Position numbers and translations under genes: made by a program. The notes under the pieces are model-generated. The model did not search any database, was not told the DNA's origin, and was given only the letters and a program-made list of their open reading frames with translations. From assembly GCF_003255815.1 (NCBI RefSeq), contig NC_037681.1, forward strand, positions 61,891,690-61,955,689: DNA of 64,000 nucleotides. Direction: 5' to 3'. Of the stretch, positions 1 to 12,960 are shown piece by piece (position 1 is the first letter of the stretch; every line of letters starts with the position of its first letter). Source of the DNA: Theropithecus gelada. Taxonomy: Eukaryota; Chordata; Mammalia; Primates; Cercopithecidae.

Positions 1-952
1 AAGTAGGCTTGTTCTGTTCATCCCACAGAAAGTCAATCACTAAAACAGTGAGTTTTGCAGTAGAGAAAATATTTGTTCACAGGGCAACCCAATAAGGAGA
101 AAGGAGGAAAGTTATCAAATCTCTTTCCGAAGATAAGGCTTAGGGAATTTATGGGGTAAAGAAGTGGAGTGGTCTAAGGCATAGGGAAAGGTGACTAGCA
201 GTGATGAAGAATGAGGTAGTCAGTGATCTGAGAAAGCAAAGTCAGGGTTCACAGCTCCACATAGGGTTCATGTTCAGAAAACAGCAGCGTTAGCACAACC
301 TGAGGGAGGAGCGTTTGATTCTCTGACATCAAAAAAATCACCTCTTGGGCATTTTCCCAGGCCCAGTTGAAGGGTCACTGGTCTCAAATGGTTCAGGCTG
401 GACAAGAGCTGCCCAAAGTTCCTGAAAAACAACTTGAAAAATTGTTACCAAGTTGATGTATATACCAGAGGTGACATCTATAAGGAAGCTAGTGAAGGCT
501 AAGTCAACAAAAAACAAGCAACTAAAAACATTAGCCCTCCGTTTCAAAAACAGACCGTTTTATACATGTAATAATAAAGGCTGATTTAATCATAGTTCAT
601 ATTTATTTTGTGATGACGTGTGGCCATCTTATTGCATAAGTAGAATGTTAATGAACTTAATTCCTAAGAAAATGCTGCGCTGCTGCTCAGAATAGAATCT
701 AGGAGGACTCTTGGGTTCAGTATCCAGTGACACTTAGATTAAAGCCAGCATGTGTTGCTACCAGAACCAGTAAGTAAGAAGTGGTACCTAGGGGTAAGAA
801 TGAGGCCTTCCATAATTTCTATCAGTTCTTTCAACGTCAAGCTATCCCAAATATGTATAAAATCTAAGTTACTGATACACCTTAAGGGTAGCTCCCTAAA
901 CACTCTTAACCAGATTGTCACTCTGAAGCTCCTCCTGTTTAAAAATTGTAAA
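1..952. other. No recognised feature
   Basis: AT-rich sequence with no repeat family that I recognise and no credible exon. A 69-codon open frame on the minus strand (338-547) has no recognisable domain and is within the length expected by chance. An old, diverged LTR or DNA element cannot be excluded. Confidence 0.4.
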
Positions 953-1198
953 GTGTTTGGTGTGTTCTCACTCATAGGTGGGAACTGAACAATGAGATCA
1001 CTTGGACACAGGAAGGGGAACATTACATACCGGCCCCTATTGTGGGGTGGGGGAGGGATAGTATTAGGAGATATACCTAATGTAAATGACGAGTTAATGG
1101 GTGCAGCACACCAACATGGCACATGTATACATATGTAACAAACCTGCACGCTGTGCACATGTACCCTAGAACTTAAAGTATAATAATAATTTTTTTAA
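953..1198 (+). mobile_element. L1PA-type LINE-1 3' end, 5'-truncated
   Basis: The segment reads as the end of ORF2 and the 3' UTR of a primate L1 in sense orientation. It runs from the 'ctcactcataggtggga' stretch through the G-rich 'ggggtgggggaggga' block to the terminal 'cttaaagtataataataa' and an A/T-rich tail. Only about 245 bp of the 6-kb parent is present. No clean target-site duplication is visible. It carries 'gagatcacttggacac', a variant also present in antisense in the L1 at 26277-27207, so the two come from related L1 subfamilies. Confidence 0.88.
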
Positions 1199-1629
1199 AA
1201 AGATAAGAAAAGGAGATAAAATTTTTTTAAAAAATTAATGTTTTCCCCACTCTCAATCAGAGGCAATCCAGTGGGTGTCTCTAAAGGACACTCCAAGAAG
1301 CCAAGGAATCTGACAGCTGCTCTATATACAGTATCTTTAAACAACATAGTAAATTCACATGTTCTTACCACTCGCCAAATCAGGAGTCTAACAAACAGAA
1401 CCACAGTTCTCCAGGAAGTCCCTAAAAGTAATGAAGATGTATCAGTTTATCAAGCTGCAAGGAATCAAGCCTAGTGACAACTAGAATTATTAAAGGGCAT
1501 CACCTCATAAATATGTCCCTAACTGAACAAGAGATTTCTCAGAAGATCTTCAAAATTTTCTAGGCTTCTTTAGTATAGAAAGTAAGGTCAGAAGACTTTA
1601 TCTGGTGTCATGACTCCAATACTAGCTGA

Positions 1630-1757
1630 ATCATCTGAAAACAATCACCATCTTTTCTACACTTCAATTTCTCATCTGGAAAAAATAATTAAGAGCTGGG
1701 CTTGATCATTTCTCAGGTTTTTTTTTGCTCTAAAATTCTATGAATCTACAATCATAT
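1630..1757 (+). mobile_element. MIR3-like SINE fragment
   Basis: Diverged copy of the ancient tRNA-derived MIR3 SINE. 'tttctcatctggaaaa' corresponds to the core, and 'gctctaaaattctatga' near 1729-1745 matches the MIR3 3' end. The identification rests on remembered consensus features. Confidence 0.6.
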
Positions 1758-3682
1758 AAATTATTTTCATTTTATGTCAGTTTTTCCTTCTGAAGAGAAA
1801 AACAGAAGGAACCAAGCCTTGCTAAACTTCAGGGATTTGAGCTGTTATTAGTTTAGAATGTAGTTGTCCTTTGCTAGGACAATTGCAGTCTAAACACTGG
1901 TTTCTTCATCAAAGAGAACAGAGCTTACGCACAGGAGTAAGCTATATGAATGAAGGAGATAGCTCTAATAAATGAAGGAGGTAGCTCTCCATGAAGATTG
2001 GAAAAGTTTTTTTCTGAAGGTTAACCACTTTCTAGTGAACCTGTGAGTTAAAATGTAATTTTTTGCTGCTTCATGTAGAATGTCAGGGTGATCACCGAGT
2101 AGAATGTTCAGAATGTGACAAAGCAGGAAGTCTGGGTCAAAATTTCGGGCTAACATAGGTCAAGACATTTGGGCAATGGTAGATTGAAGTAATTCAATAG
2201 GCATTCTCTTTTGTTATTTCAAAGATTTATTTATAAAATGACTTTTTTACTAAGTCGTGTAAGATTATTTTATCACTGATATTTCACAACTGAGTCTTAA
2301 AAGATTCATTGTCTACACAGTCAATTTTCTTCATTCGACTCTCAAAGTTTCTTTTTAATTAAAGTTATTTTATCAAATAATAAAAATGTACATATCTTCA
2401 CACTACAGTTGTTCATTGGAAGTGTTAAACCTAGAGAACAATGACAACTAAATAAGCCAATTTGGTGAGCCTCTCAATCACTGAGTTAAACAGAGAATAT
2501 TAATGCTTGCATATGGTTGTGGCTGTTCCTTCTGTATTTAGTTAAACCATATGAAATTGCTGATATCCATTTATCTTTGAACTATAAATTTTTATCTTTT
2601 ATCATGATCCTTCTTCCCGTCATGAAAAAATATTATAAAAGTCAACTTTGAAAATTCTGAACAGCAAATATACCCAACTATGTTGGCATATGATTGAGTA
2701 GACAAATTTGTAGAATCATTATACATTTCATTATAATTTTTAATTACCTTTATTTGACCATCAGAATCACACTGAAGAGCTCAAATGGCAAGCAGCTTAA
2801 GACAAGAACGTCCCACAGAAGCATGCAGTGTCTGCTAATGTGTTCAGCATTGTAATACCTTTTATAAAAGGTTGTCATTCCTGTAGTTTTACACACCACA
2901 GGTGCACCTGAAACTGTTCATTTCCAAATATATCTTTAACTGACGACTTTCTTGCTGAAAATGCATGTCTTATTGGACAATTCTTTGCAAACTATATCAT
3001 CAAGCATGTTAAAAACTAATATGCTTTGCATGGTAAGTAAAATAGCAATCAATAAACATGACCACATTCTTATTAAAAGCTTTAAGACTGGTTTAACCCA
3101 AATCTTTCAACCAGTTAACTTTCCAAGTATGACAAGCACATTTTGCTGTGGTGATTTATTATTTCAATCATAGGTATTCCTTCTGTCTCCTAGCTGCCTA
3201 TTTTCTAACAAAACTGATATTCCCAGACATATCATTTAGTACTTCACTAAATTATTTTCTATTATGAGAGCTTTACTTTCTTCTTTAATTCTGATAATAA
3301 CCTTAAAGAAACAACAGATATTTTCTATTTGCTTTTTTTTACTATATTTTGTTTTATAGTTTTATTGTCTTTAGCCAATCACTTTGGTTTTTTGTTGCTC
3401 TTTCTATAAAGTATACTTCAAAGTGTGCATACTTAGAATTTAAATATCACTAAGAGAATCATAATAACACTGAGACTTTATGAATAGTTTTCTATACACC
3501 AGAACTAGGCTAATGGCATAAATATGCTATTGCACTTAAGTGCTAGATTTGTGCTTAATATTTTATCATACAAATAATAGCAAAGTTTAAACTCAGTTGA
3601 CTAGAAAATCAAATAAAATGCACATTATCATAAAATTCTAACTAGAAATATACCCTATACTGATTAAAGTCATTGGAGTTAT
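1758..3682. other. No recognised feature (about 1.9 kb)
   Basis: AT-rich intergenic-looking DNA. A 63-codon minus-strand open frame (1965-2156) and a 73-codon plus-strand frame (2952-3173) show no family resemblance, signal peptide or membrane segment pattern I can name. I see no Alu, L1 or LTR here. Confidence 0.4.
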
Positions 3683-3729
3683 AGATAATAGATAGATAGA
3701 TAGATAGATTGATAGATAGATAGATAATA
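3683..3729. repeat. (GATA)n microsatellite
   Basis: Tandem GATA units interrupted by 'gatt' and 'taata' variants. Interrupted arrays of this kind tend to be less mutable than pure ones. Confidence 0.95.
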
Positions 3730-3961
3730 GATTTCATTGGAATTTCATTAAATCTGTGCATTGGTTTGGAAGAAACAACACCTTTATAATATGAAGCCAC
3801 TTTAAGAAAACTCACTGAATGTATTTTTAAAATCATATAAAATTTTATAACTTTTCACAAATATTTCTTTCAAAGTTTTATCTGTATATTGTTATATTTA
3901 TTGCTATTTGTAAATTGAATGTTTCTATCATACTCTTTATTATAATTAACAAAATTGTATA

Positions 3962-3985
3962 GTTTTTTTTTTTTTTTTTTTTTTT
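3962..3985. repeat. Poly-T tract without an attached Alu
   Basis: A run of about 24 T. The sequence directly downstream (acccc then ctgagtactg) is not Alu or L1, and the nearest Alu starts 66 bp later in the opposite (sense) orientation, so this is not that Alu's tail. Confidence 0.9.
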
Positions 3986-4051
3986 ACCCCCTGAGTACTG
4001 CATTAAGGGCCTTAGAGTAATTATCTATTTTGCTTTTAAAAACCAAGTATT

Positions 4052-4357
4052 GGTGAGGCGCAGTTGCCCACACCTCCCAGCACTTTAGGAGGCTGAGGCG
4101 GGCGGATTACCTGAGGTCAGGATTTCCAGACCAGCCTGGACAACATGGTGAAACCCTGTCTCTACAAAAAACATACAAAAACTAGCCGAGCATGATGGTA
4201 CATGCCTGTAATCCCAGTTACTCGGGAGGCTGAGGCATCAGAATTGCTTGAGCCTGGGAACCAGAGGTTGTAGTGAGCCGAAATCATGCCACTGCACTCC
4301 AGCCTGGCTGACAGAGCAAGACTCTGTCTCAAAACAAACAAACAAACAAACAAAATC
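4052..4357 (+). mobile_element. Alu SINE (AluS/J grade)
   Basis: A two-armed Alu in sense orientation. It has the left monomer with a damaged B-box region, the 'gagaccagcctgg'-type core seen here as 'cagaccagcctgg', the right monomer and a (CAAA)n tail. Flanking 10-bp target duplications are 'accaagtatt' at 4042-4051 and 'accaagtgtt' at 4358-4367, with one mismatch. The left monomer lacks the 'gtaa' normally found before 'tcccagcac'. Confidence 0.95.
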
Positions 4358-4367
4358 ACCAAGTGTT

Positions 4368-7300
4368 GTATATGTTATTAGCCTCACATAACAAGTAAGA
4401 AAACAGGCTTGAAGAATTTGAATAGCTTTTGAAGGTCATAGAACTATTACGACAGACTCAGTTTCTAGTCATCTTTTATTTTAGCTTAGCAGTTTCACAA
4501 AAGACGTATCCAAACAATACCCAGAACTGGATACATAGCCAATAATTAGATGAAACTTATCTTTGTGTAAAAATTATTTGGGGAGGTATCATTTTCTTTC
4601 AGATTGGTCAGTATCCTTTAGCCACATGGACAAACCATTTAGACAAGGCAGGTATCTGATAACATACATACAGAATAAAGTTTATGGCCTAAAGAAGCTG
4701 GACATCTTAAAATCTTATTTATGTAATCAAAACTGGGATTTTTCTTTTGAAATCATGGCATTATTTTCAAACAAAAACTCTGCAGTTCTTCAAACTTGAG
4801 GTAGTGGGGGAAGTATTCATTGATATCGGCTCGACTCCCGTTTTGATTCTTAATTTCTGCACATTCTGGAGATCAACAATGTTCTAAATTTTTGTTTAGT
4901 AAGTACAAATGTTTTGGCAGAGTAGTATGAATCCATTATCCTGCAAACCACAGGAGATCTAGTGATTTCAGTCTCCCAGAGCTTTATATTTTCAAAACCT
5001 TAAGTTAGAGAAAGCTGCTCTGTAAGTCATCCCTTGTTTTACGGACTATATGAAATTAAAGTAGCTTCCCACTTTGGTTAAGTTTCTTCCAAATAACCCA
5101 GAAGCTGACCATGGCTGAAAAATAAATAAAATATAAAGGAACAAGAAGGAAATTCACATTTGCAATCACTGTTGCTATCACATTTTTTTAAAAGCCTCAC
5201 TGAAGATTTTACAACCTTTTGTAGATAAATAATGCAGCGGAAGTGGAGCCACAACAGTCTTTCTATTGTAGCTTAAATAAACTCTTGAAATATTTTTATC
5301 CTTCTTTATTTGTTGGTTTCATTTTGTATTGGTACTATGCTATCCATTAGAGTTAAATAGTAGATTTTCAGTACCAGGAGTTTTCTGTATATAAATTGTT
5401 GAAGATGACCACATTGGGTCCATGTAATTTCCATTTCTGCCTTCTTGGTCTCTCTCAATAATGCATCACACACATAAAATGGGCTGAGGAACAATCATTA
5501 GGTAAATAATCAGTCCACATCATTGGCAGGTTGCCCATGCCTTGAGCTGCAATATATATTCTGCAGGCCTGAAACCTAGAAGTCTATTCTTTCTTTCTAT
5601 TACATATAATACAAAGGAGTTCATTTTCATCACTCAGAAGAATAATGTTCTTTCCTGGAAGCTTTGTTCTGATTTATAGCATAAGCTACCATTTTTCAGG
5701 AAAAAATGACTGTCTTAAATGGCACATCTTAAAATTCTTCTCTATGCAGGTCACTGAAGGTGGAAAAACATCATTCTACTCACACCTAGACCGTGAAAAA
5801 AAACAAAACTGTTTGGGATTCAGTTTCTCTTAAACCTCTTTCTCACATATAAAAAGCATAGGGAGAAATTGCACTTCATATAATTCCCGTTGCTTATGCA
5901 CTTAATAGGCCATGGACTTATATTAGTGCAGGGTCAAAATATGTGAAATATTAGAAAAGGTAATCGTGGGGTAATATGTATGTGTGTGGGGTAAAGTAAA
6001 ACATAGACACAAAACTACTCTGTACTGGTAGCTGTAGAAGAGAAGAAATGGGTAGAGTAACGTAGAGATGAGTTAAAGGGCGAAAGGGAGCATATCTCAT
6101 GTCTATAGTAGGTTTGAGAGAAGTTTAAAAAGTAATTTTGCTACAAAGAAATGAGAATGAGAAGCAATAAATGATAAGCAAGACACTCTCTTTTTTTTTC
6201 TTTCTTATTTGAGGCTTCCACTATCCTAAAACCTTGTTTTCCTGCTCTTACCAAAATGTGACTTAGTTGAGTCTTGTGGATATATGCTACATTTGCATCA
6301 CTAAAAAGAAGAGGGTTTTTATCTGAAGATCATTATTTTAAAAAGGAGAAAGAATATCAAAACACAATTTTAAAAAATGTGTATTAACCCCAAAGAAAGA
6401 GGAAGAAGGTAAAACTGAGACAGAGAAACGTTAAGGAATAAGCAGAGTCCTTTTCTGATCACTTGCAAGCTGCCCATTGACCTCTATTACAGAGCTTTAA
6501 AGGGCTTCACTCTGCCCTGAAATTCTCAAAAACGAGAGCTAGGCTCTCACAGCCCACCTAAAGGCTTTTGACTGATTCATGAAAGATTTCTTCTGCTTAA
6601 GACTAAGAGGAAACTAACTTAGTTTAATCATCAAGGTGCTTAACTGTGTCATAGATTTCATTATATCCTTCTCTAAAGTGTGTCCCTCATTTAGATAGGG
6701 TGATCTTTAATATTTTCCACCCAGCTGCTTTAGTAAAGACCTACACTTAGGTTGAAAAGATTTTAATTGGAGAAATATAGAGGAGCAGTGTGAATAAAAA
6801 GGTAATCAGTAATAGAGCAAAATTTTATATTTAATTAGCGTAGAAAGAAGAATGTAGGCAGGTACGATATCTGTGGGAAGTGAATCTGAAGCCAGAGGTC
6901 AATAATTTGGATCAAACAGTGAAGACAAGCACAAGGTACAATCTTTAGCAAAGACAGAAGAGATTAAAATGACTAAAAGCAGAACTAGATTGGCTAGATG
7001 GATACAAGCTCTAAGTGAGAGGCACAGGTTTCAGAAACAGAAGACATCAATGAATCCACCAAGGGATTCGTTAAAGCTTCTAAGCAAAATCAGTTGTGAC
7101 ATTGGTACTAATCCGGGTAACTTTCTAAGTTTTCTAGGTGGTTTGATCATTCTGAAGGTAATCATAAAATTAACTGCTTTTCTAAGCCTGAACCAGATCA
7201 GAAATCAAAATCAAGGTAGTAATCCATATTCATGCCTCTGCTTCATGTTTCATCAATTTTGAGTTCTAGCTTCCATAGATCCAGAAATGTTTTCTGAATG

Positions 7301-8483
7301 AAGCTCATGGATCAAGCTATCCAAGGAAAAGTTTCAGAATTTGTACCCGCACTGAAGTAAGGTCCTTTGAGGCAGAACTCAGAATATCAGACATATGGCT
7401 CCCAGTCCAGAAAAGAGTTTCAATCACTGAAAAGTATCTATATACATATCATTTCTCCTTCAATTCCAGGCTTCATCAGATGTACGTATTCCCTCTCTTA
7501 CTTAAATAGTAGTCTAGTCCCACAAGGTGGCATGAATAAAGCCTGGGCCTTAACCCACCCTGCAGATTGTGAGCACTGCTCAGCCTGAATAGTGAGCTTC
7601 CTACCTTCTTCATTTTCCAGTGGTCTCCCTGCCAAAGGCTCCACTAGTGTCCAGATCAAAGTAGATGTGGAGCCATCTTCAAGGAACTCTACTCTCAGCC
7701 TCCCTTCCCAGTTTTTACCCCTAAGCCCAGAGTCAGTGTCTGAATGATACAGTTAAAGCTACAGAAGAGTTCAGAAATAGATGAACAGAAGTTCAGATAA
7801 GAAACTAGACTAGCATCCAGAGAAAAATGAAAGAGGCATTGTGTACGCTCACATACACTAGAGTAGGTCTGTGTCCAGAGCATGAGAAAATCAGAGCCTG
7901 ACACGTAACCTTGAGAAGAAAATGAAGACCTATGTTTTTGCATCTCTTACAATGGGTTAGATCCACATAATGTTTCCAATAGTGTTCAACCCTTGTTCCT
8001 ACAACCAGGGTTGCTACTTTTTAGGCATTCCTCTTGATACAGATGAATAAGAGCTAGTAGGTATGTTATTTTTAATGTGGAAGTAAACAACCATTCTCTT
8101 TGACTTATCTTTAAATCTGTCTGTGGATACCTAAGCATTTGAACCACATAGTCCTATTGAGGTCTGCTTTCTGTAAATTAAGCACCTTTTTTTTAACTAC
8201 TTGATATATGTTAAATCCTTAGACCATCTTGATTAGTTTCTTCTTTTTAATCATAATTTTGAATCCTTTTTCACAGCTGTAATGACTTCAAGGTCTTCTA
8301 GTTGTCTGATCTCGGAAGTTAAAGATGGAAAGGCAGGGGGAAGAGCGAGGTGGCAAAGGCTCAGGCTTAACTTGCTCTACCCTAGTGTAAATCTGTCCTG
8401 CAGGTCTTGGAGACTGTTTCATTGTAATTTGGTTCTATTTGTTCTACTCCTCATCCTCTAAAACTCTTCTTCTAACATTTTGC
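4368..8483. other. No recognised feature (about 4.1 kb)
   Basis: A long stretch of AT-rich DNA with no transposon I can name. The longest plus-strand frame (6969-7262, 97 codons) is basic and hydrophobic by turns but matches no family. Minus-strand frames at 5306-5494 and 7695-7943 are also unremarkable. This is the largest unexplained block in the first quarter of the window. Confidence 0.4.
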
Positions 8484-8879
8484 TATTCGTTTAAATAATT
8501 TAATTATTTTTAAAATTTTTTGTGGGTACATACTAGGTGTATGTATTTATAGAGTACATGAGATGTAAACAACAGTCATGCAATGTGAAATAAGTACATG
8601 GTAGAGAATAGGGTGTCTATCCCCTCAAGAATTTCTCCTTTGAGCTACAAACAATCCAATTAAATTCTTATTTTATAATAAACAATTAAGTTACTGTGAC
8701 TATAGTCACCCTGTTGGGCTATCAAATAGTAGGTCTTATTCATTCTATTTTTTAACCCACCATCTCTACCTCTCCCCCAACCCTCACTACCCTTCCCAGG
8801 CAACCATCCTTCTACTCTCTGTGTCCATAAGTTCAATCGATTTGATTTTTAGATCCCATGAGTAAGTGAGAACACGTGA

Positions 8880-11800
8880 TTTTTGTCCTTCTGTGCCTGG
8901 CTTATTTCACTTAACATAATGATTTCCAGTTCCATCCATGTTGTTGCAAATGGCTAAATCTCATTGTTTTTATGGCTGAATAGTACTCCATTATGTATAT
9001 ATAACACATTTTCTTTATCCATTCATCTGTTGATGAGCACTTAGGTTGCTTCCAAATCTTAGCCATTGTAGACAGTACTGTAATAAAGATGGGAGTGCAG
9101 ATATTTATTTGATATACTGATTTCCTTTCCTTTGAGTATATACCCAGAAGTGAAATTGCTGGATCATATAGGAGCTGAATTTTTAGTTTTTTAAGGAATC
9201 TCCAAACCATTCTCCAGAGTGTTTGTACTAATTTACATTCTCACCAATGTATGAGGCTTCCCTTTTCTCCACATCCTTGCCAAAATTTGTTATTGCCTAT
9301 CTTTTGGATATAAGCCATTTTAACTGGGATGAGATGATATCTCATTGTATTTTTGATTTGCATTTCTCTGATGGTCAATGATGTTGAGCACCTTTTCATA
9401 TATATGCCATTTGTATGTCTTTTTCTAAAAAAAAAACAAGTCTATTCAAGTCTTTTGCCTATCTTTTGATCAAACAATTAGATTTTTTTTCTATAGAGTT
9501 GTTTGAGCTCCTTATATATTTTGGTCATTAATCCCTTGTCAGATGGGTAGTTTACAAATATTTTCTCCCATTACATGAGTTTTCTCTTCACTTTGTTGAT
9601 TGTATCATTTGCTATACAAAAGTTTTTAAATTTATTGTGATCCTATTTGTTCATTGTTGCTTTGGTTGCCAGTGCCTGTGGCATATTTCTTAAGAAATCT
9701 TTGCCCATACAAATGTCCTAGAGAGTTTCCTTAATGTTTTCCCATAGTAGTTTCATGGTTTGAGGTCTTAGATTTAAGTCTATAATCCATTTTGATTTGA
9801 TTTTTGTATATGGCAAGAGATAGGGGTCTAGTTTCATTCTTCCGTGTATGGATAGCCAGTTTTCCAAGCACCGTTTATTACTGAAGAGACTGTCTTTTTC
9901 CCAGTGTATGTTCTTGGCACCTTTATTGAAAATGAGTTCAATGTAGGTGTGTGGATTTGTTTCTGAGTTGTCTATTCTGTTCCATTAGACTATGTGTCTG
10001 TTTTTATGCCAGTACCAGGCTGTTTTGGTTACTATAGCTCAGTCATATAATTTGAAGTCAAGTAATGTGATTCCTCCCATTTTGTTCTTTTTCTTAGGAT
10101 AGCTTTGGCTATTCTGGGTCTTTTGTGGTTCCATATAAATTTTAGGATTGTTTTTGCTAATTCTTTGGAGAATATCATTGGCATTTTTATAGAGATTGCA
10201 TTGAATCTGTAGATTGCTTTGGGTAGTATGGACATTTTAACAATATTGATAATTCCAATCCATAAACATGGAATATTTTTTCTTTCTTTTTTTGGTGTCT
10301 TCTTCAATTTCCTTCATCAGTGTTTGTAGTGTTGATTATAGAGATCTTTCATTTCTCTGGATAAGCTAATTCATAGATATTTACTTTTATGTGTGGCTAC
10401 TGTACATGGGATTTTTTTTTCTTTTTCACATTGTTCACTGTTGACATATAGAAATGTACTGATTTTTGTATGTTGATTTTGTATACCTCAATTTTACTGA
10501 CTCTGTCTAACAGTTCTCATAGTTTTCTTGTAGAGTTTTTAGGTTTTTCAGAAAACAAGGATAATTTGATTTCATTTCCAACTTGGATGCCGTTTATATC
10601 TTTCTCCTGACTGATTGCTCTAGCTAGGACTTCCAGTGCTATGTTGAACAACCATGGTGACAGTGAGCATCTTTGTCATATTCCTGCTCCTACAGGAAAG
10701 GCTTTCAGCTTCTCCCCATTGAACGTACTTGTTGTTGGTCTGTCATATATGGCTTTTATCATATTGGAGTGTGTTCCTTCTGTAGATAGTATTTTGAAGG
10801 TTTTTATCATGAGCAGATGTTGAATTTTATCAAATGCTTTTTCGGCATCAATTGAAATGATCATGTTATCTTTATACTTCATTTTTTTTTTTTTTTTTTT
10901 TTGAGACGGAGAGTCTCTGTCGCCCAGGCTGGAGTGCAGTGGCCAGATCTCAGCTCACTGCAAGCTCCGCCTCCCGGGTTCACGCCATTCTCCTGCCTCA
11001 GCCTCCTGAGTAGCTGGGACTACAGGCGCCCGCCACCTCGCCCGGCTATTTTTTTGTATTTTTTAGTAGAGATGGGGTTTCACCGTGTTAGCCAGGATGG
11101 TCTCGATCTCCTGACCTCGTGATCCACCCGTCTAGGCCTCCCAAAGTGCTGGGATTACAGGCTTGAGCCACCGCGCCCGGCCTTATACTTCATTCTTTTG
11201 ATGTGATATATTACATGTACACATTGATTGATTTGCATGTGTTGAATTATTCTTGCCTCCTGGGATGAATCCCACTTGGTAATGATGAATAATCTTTCTA
11301 ACGTATTGTTGAATTGGGTTTGCTAGTATTTTGTGGAGGATTTTTGTATATATATTCATCAGACATAATAGCCTGTAGTTTTCTTTTTTTGATGTGTCTT
11401 TGCCTGGTATTTGATATCAGTGTAATGTTGGCCTCATAGAATGAGTTTGGAAATATTCCTTCCTCCTTTATTTTACAAAATAGTTTGAATAAGATTGGCA
11501 TTAGTTCTTCTTTAAGTGTTTGGTAGAAATTAGTAGTGAAACCATTAAGTCCTGGAATTTTCTTTAGTGGAAGACATTTTATTATGACTTCAATCTCATT
11601 ATTTGGTATTAGTCTTTTCAGGGTTTAGATTTATTTCTGGTTCAATCTTGGTAGGTTGTATATATCTAGGAATTTGTTCATTTCTTCTAGATTTTCCAAT
11701 TTATTGATATAAGGTTGCTCATGGTAGACACTTATGGTCGTTTGATTTTCTTCAGTGTCAGTTGGATGAAAATCCTTTGATTTGAAAGGATGAAAATGAA

Positions 11801-12960
11801 AATCCTTTTTCATTTCTGATTTTATTTATTTGGATCTTCTTTTTTCCTTAGTTTGGCTAAAGTTTTGTCAATTTTGCTTCACTTTTCAGAAAACCAACTT
11901 TTTGTTTCATTGATCTTTTGTACTTTTTATTTCAATTTTATTTGTTTCTGCTCTAATCTTTATTATTTCTTCTATTGATTTTGGGTTTGGTTTGCTTTTG
12001 CTCTTCTAATTCTTTAATATGCATAACTAGATTGTTTATTGAAGTTTTTCCTCTTTTTTATGTAGACACTTATAACTATAAACTTCCCTTCTAGTACTGC
12101 TTTCGTTATATCCCATAGGTTTTAGTATGTTGTGCTCTCATTATCATATGTTTCAAGAAGTTTTTCAACTGTTTTCTTAATTTTGCCATTGACCCACTGG
12201 TCATTCAGGAGCCTATTGTTTAATTTCCAGGTATTTGTATAGTTTCCAAAATTATTCTTGTTACTAATTTCTAGTTTTAGTCCATTGTGGTCAGGGAAGA
12301 TGGCTGATATTATTTCAATTTTTTGAATGTTTTAAGGCTTATTTTGTGACCAAACATATGGTCTAGACTTGAGAATAATCCATATGCTGAGGAAAAGAAT
12401 GTACATTCTGTAGGCTTTGGATGAAATGTTTTGTAAATATTTATTATATCCATTTGGTCTATAGTGAAGATTAATTCTGATGTTTCTTTGTTGTTTTCTG
12501 TCTGGAAAATCTGTCCAATGACAGAAGTGAGGTGTTGAAGCCTTCAGGTATTACTGTATTGAGGCCTCTCTCTTTAGCTGTAATAGCATTTCCTTGATAT
12601 AACTGAGTGCTCTCGTGTTGGATGCATATATATTTTAAATTGCTATATCCTCTTGCTGAATTAACACATTTATTATTATATAGTGACCTTCTTTGTCTTT
12701 TGTTTTAGTCTTGAAATATATTTTATTAATATCTGATGTAGTATAGCAACCCTTGCTCTTTTTTGGCATCCATTGCTATGGAATATCTTCTTCAATCTTT
12801 TTATTTTCAATCTATGGGTGTCTTTATAGGTGAAGTGTGTTTCTTGTAGGCAACAGATTAATTGGTTTTATTTTTTCACTCATTCAGTCAGTCTATGTCT
12901 TTTAATTGGAGAGTTTAGTTCATTTACAGTAAATGTTATTATTGATAAGTAAGGACTTAC
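8880..12960 (-). pseudogene. Decayed L1 ORF2 (endonuclease-reverse transcriptase)
   Basis: ORF2 encodes the L1 endonuclease and reverse transcriptase that nick the target and copy L1 RNA. Reading the minus strand, an endonuclease-like 'ICCLQETH' lies at about 12836-12859. Linker peptides follow near 11631-11813, RT palm-side sequence 'IISIDAEKAFDKIQH' lies within 10811-10882, and the C-terminal 'EYYSAIK' segment is near 8970-9000. The open pieces are short (about 60-100 codons) and separated by stops and frameshifts. At about 10548-10556 the sequence passes straight from the 'KLSLF' region to 'SEKPKNS'. The FADD catalytic box that normally follows is absent, apparently through a deletion of about 27 bp. 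An AluY further interrupts the frame at 10884-11182. Confidence 0.9.
10884..11182 (-). mobile_element. Young AluY inserted in the L1 ORF2
   Basis: Antisense Alu of about 300 bp starting with its poly-T. Perfect 12-bp target duplications 'ttatacttcatt' lie at 10872-10883 and 11183-11194. It has AluY marks ('gcaagctccgcc', 'ccatcctggct' on the complement) and retains many CpGs. Variants seen on the complement are 'ggctcaagcc' at the start, 'gggcgaggtggcggg' in the second arm, 'gagatctggccactg', and 'agacgggtggatcac'. From memory, these are typical of Old World monkey AluY subfamilies rather than human AluY. Confidence 0.96.

Noticed and set aside
1..952. Start of the window considered as an ERV LTR
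   Set aside because: I could not identify TG/CA ends, a polyadenylation signal in context or a family match that I trust.
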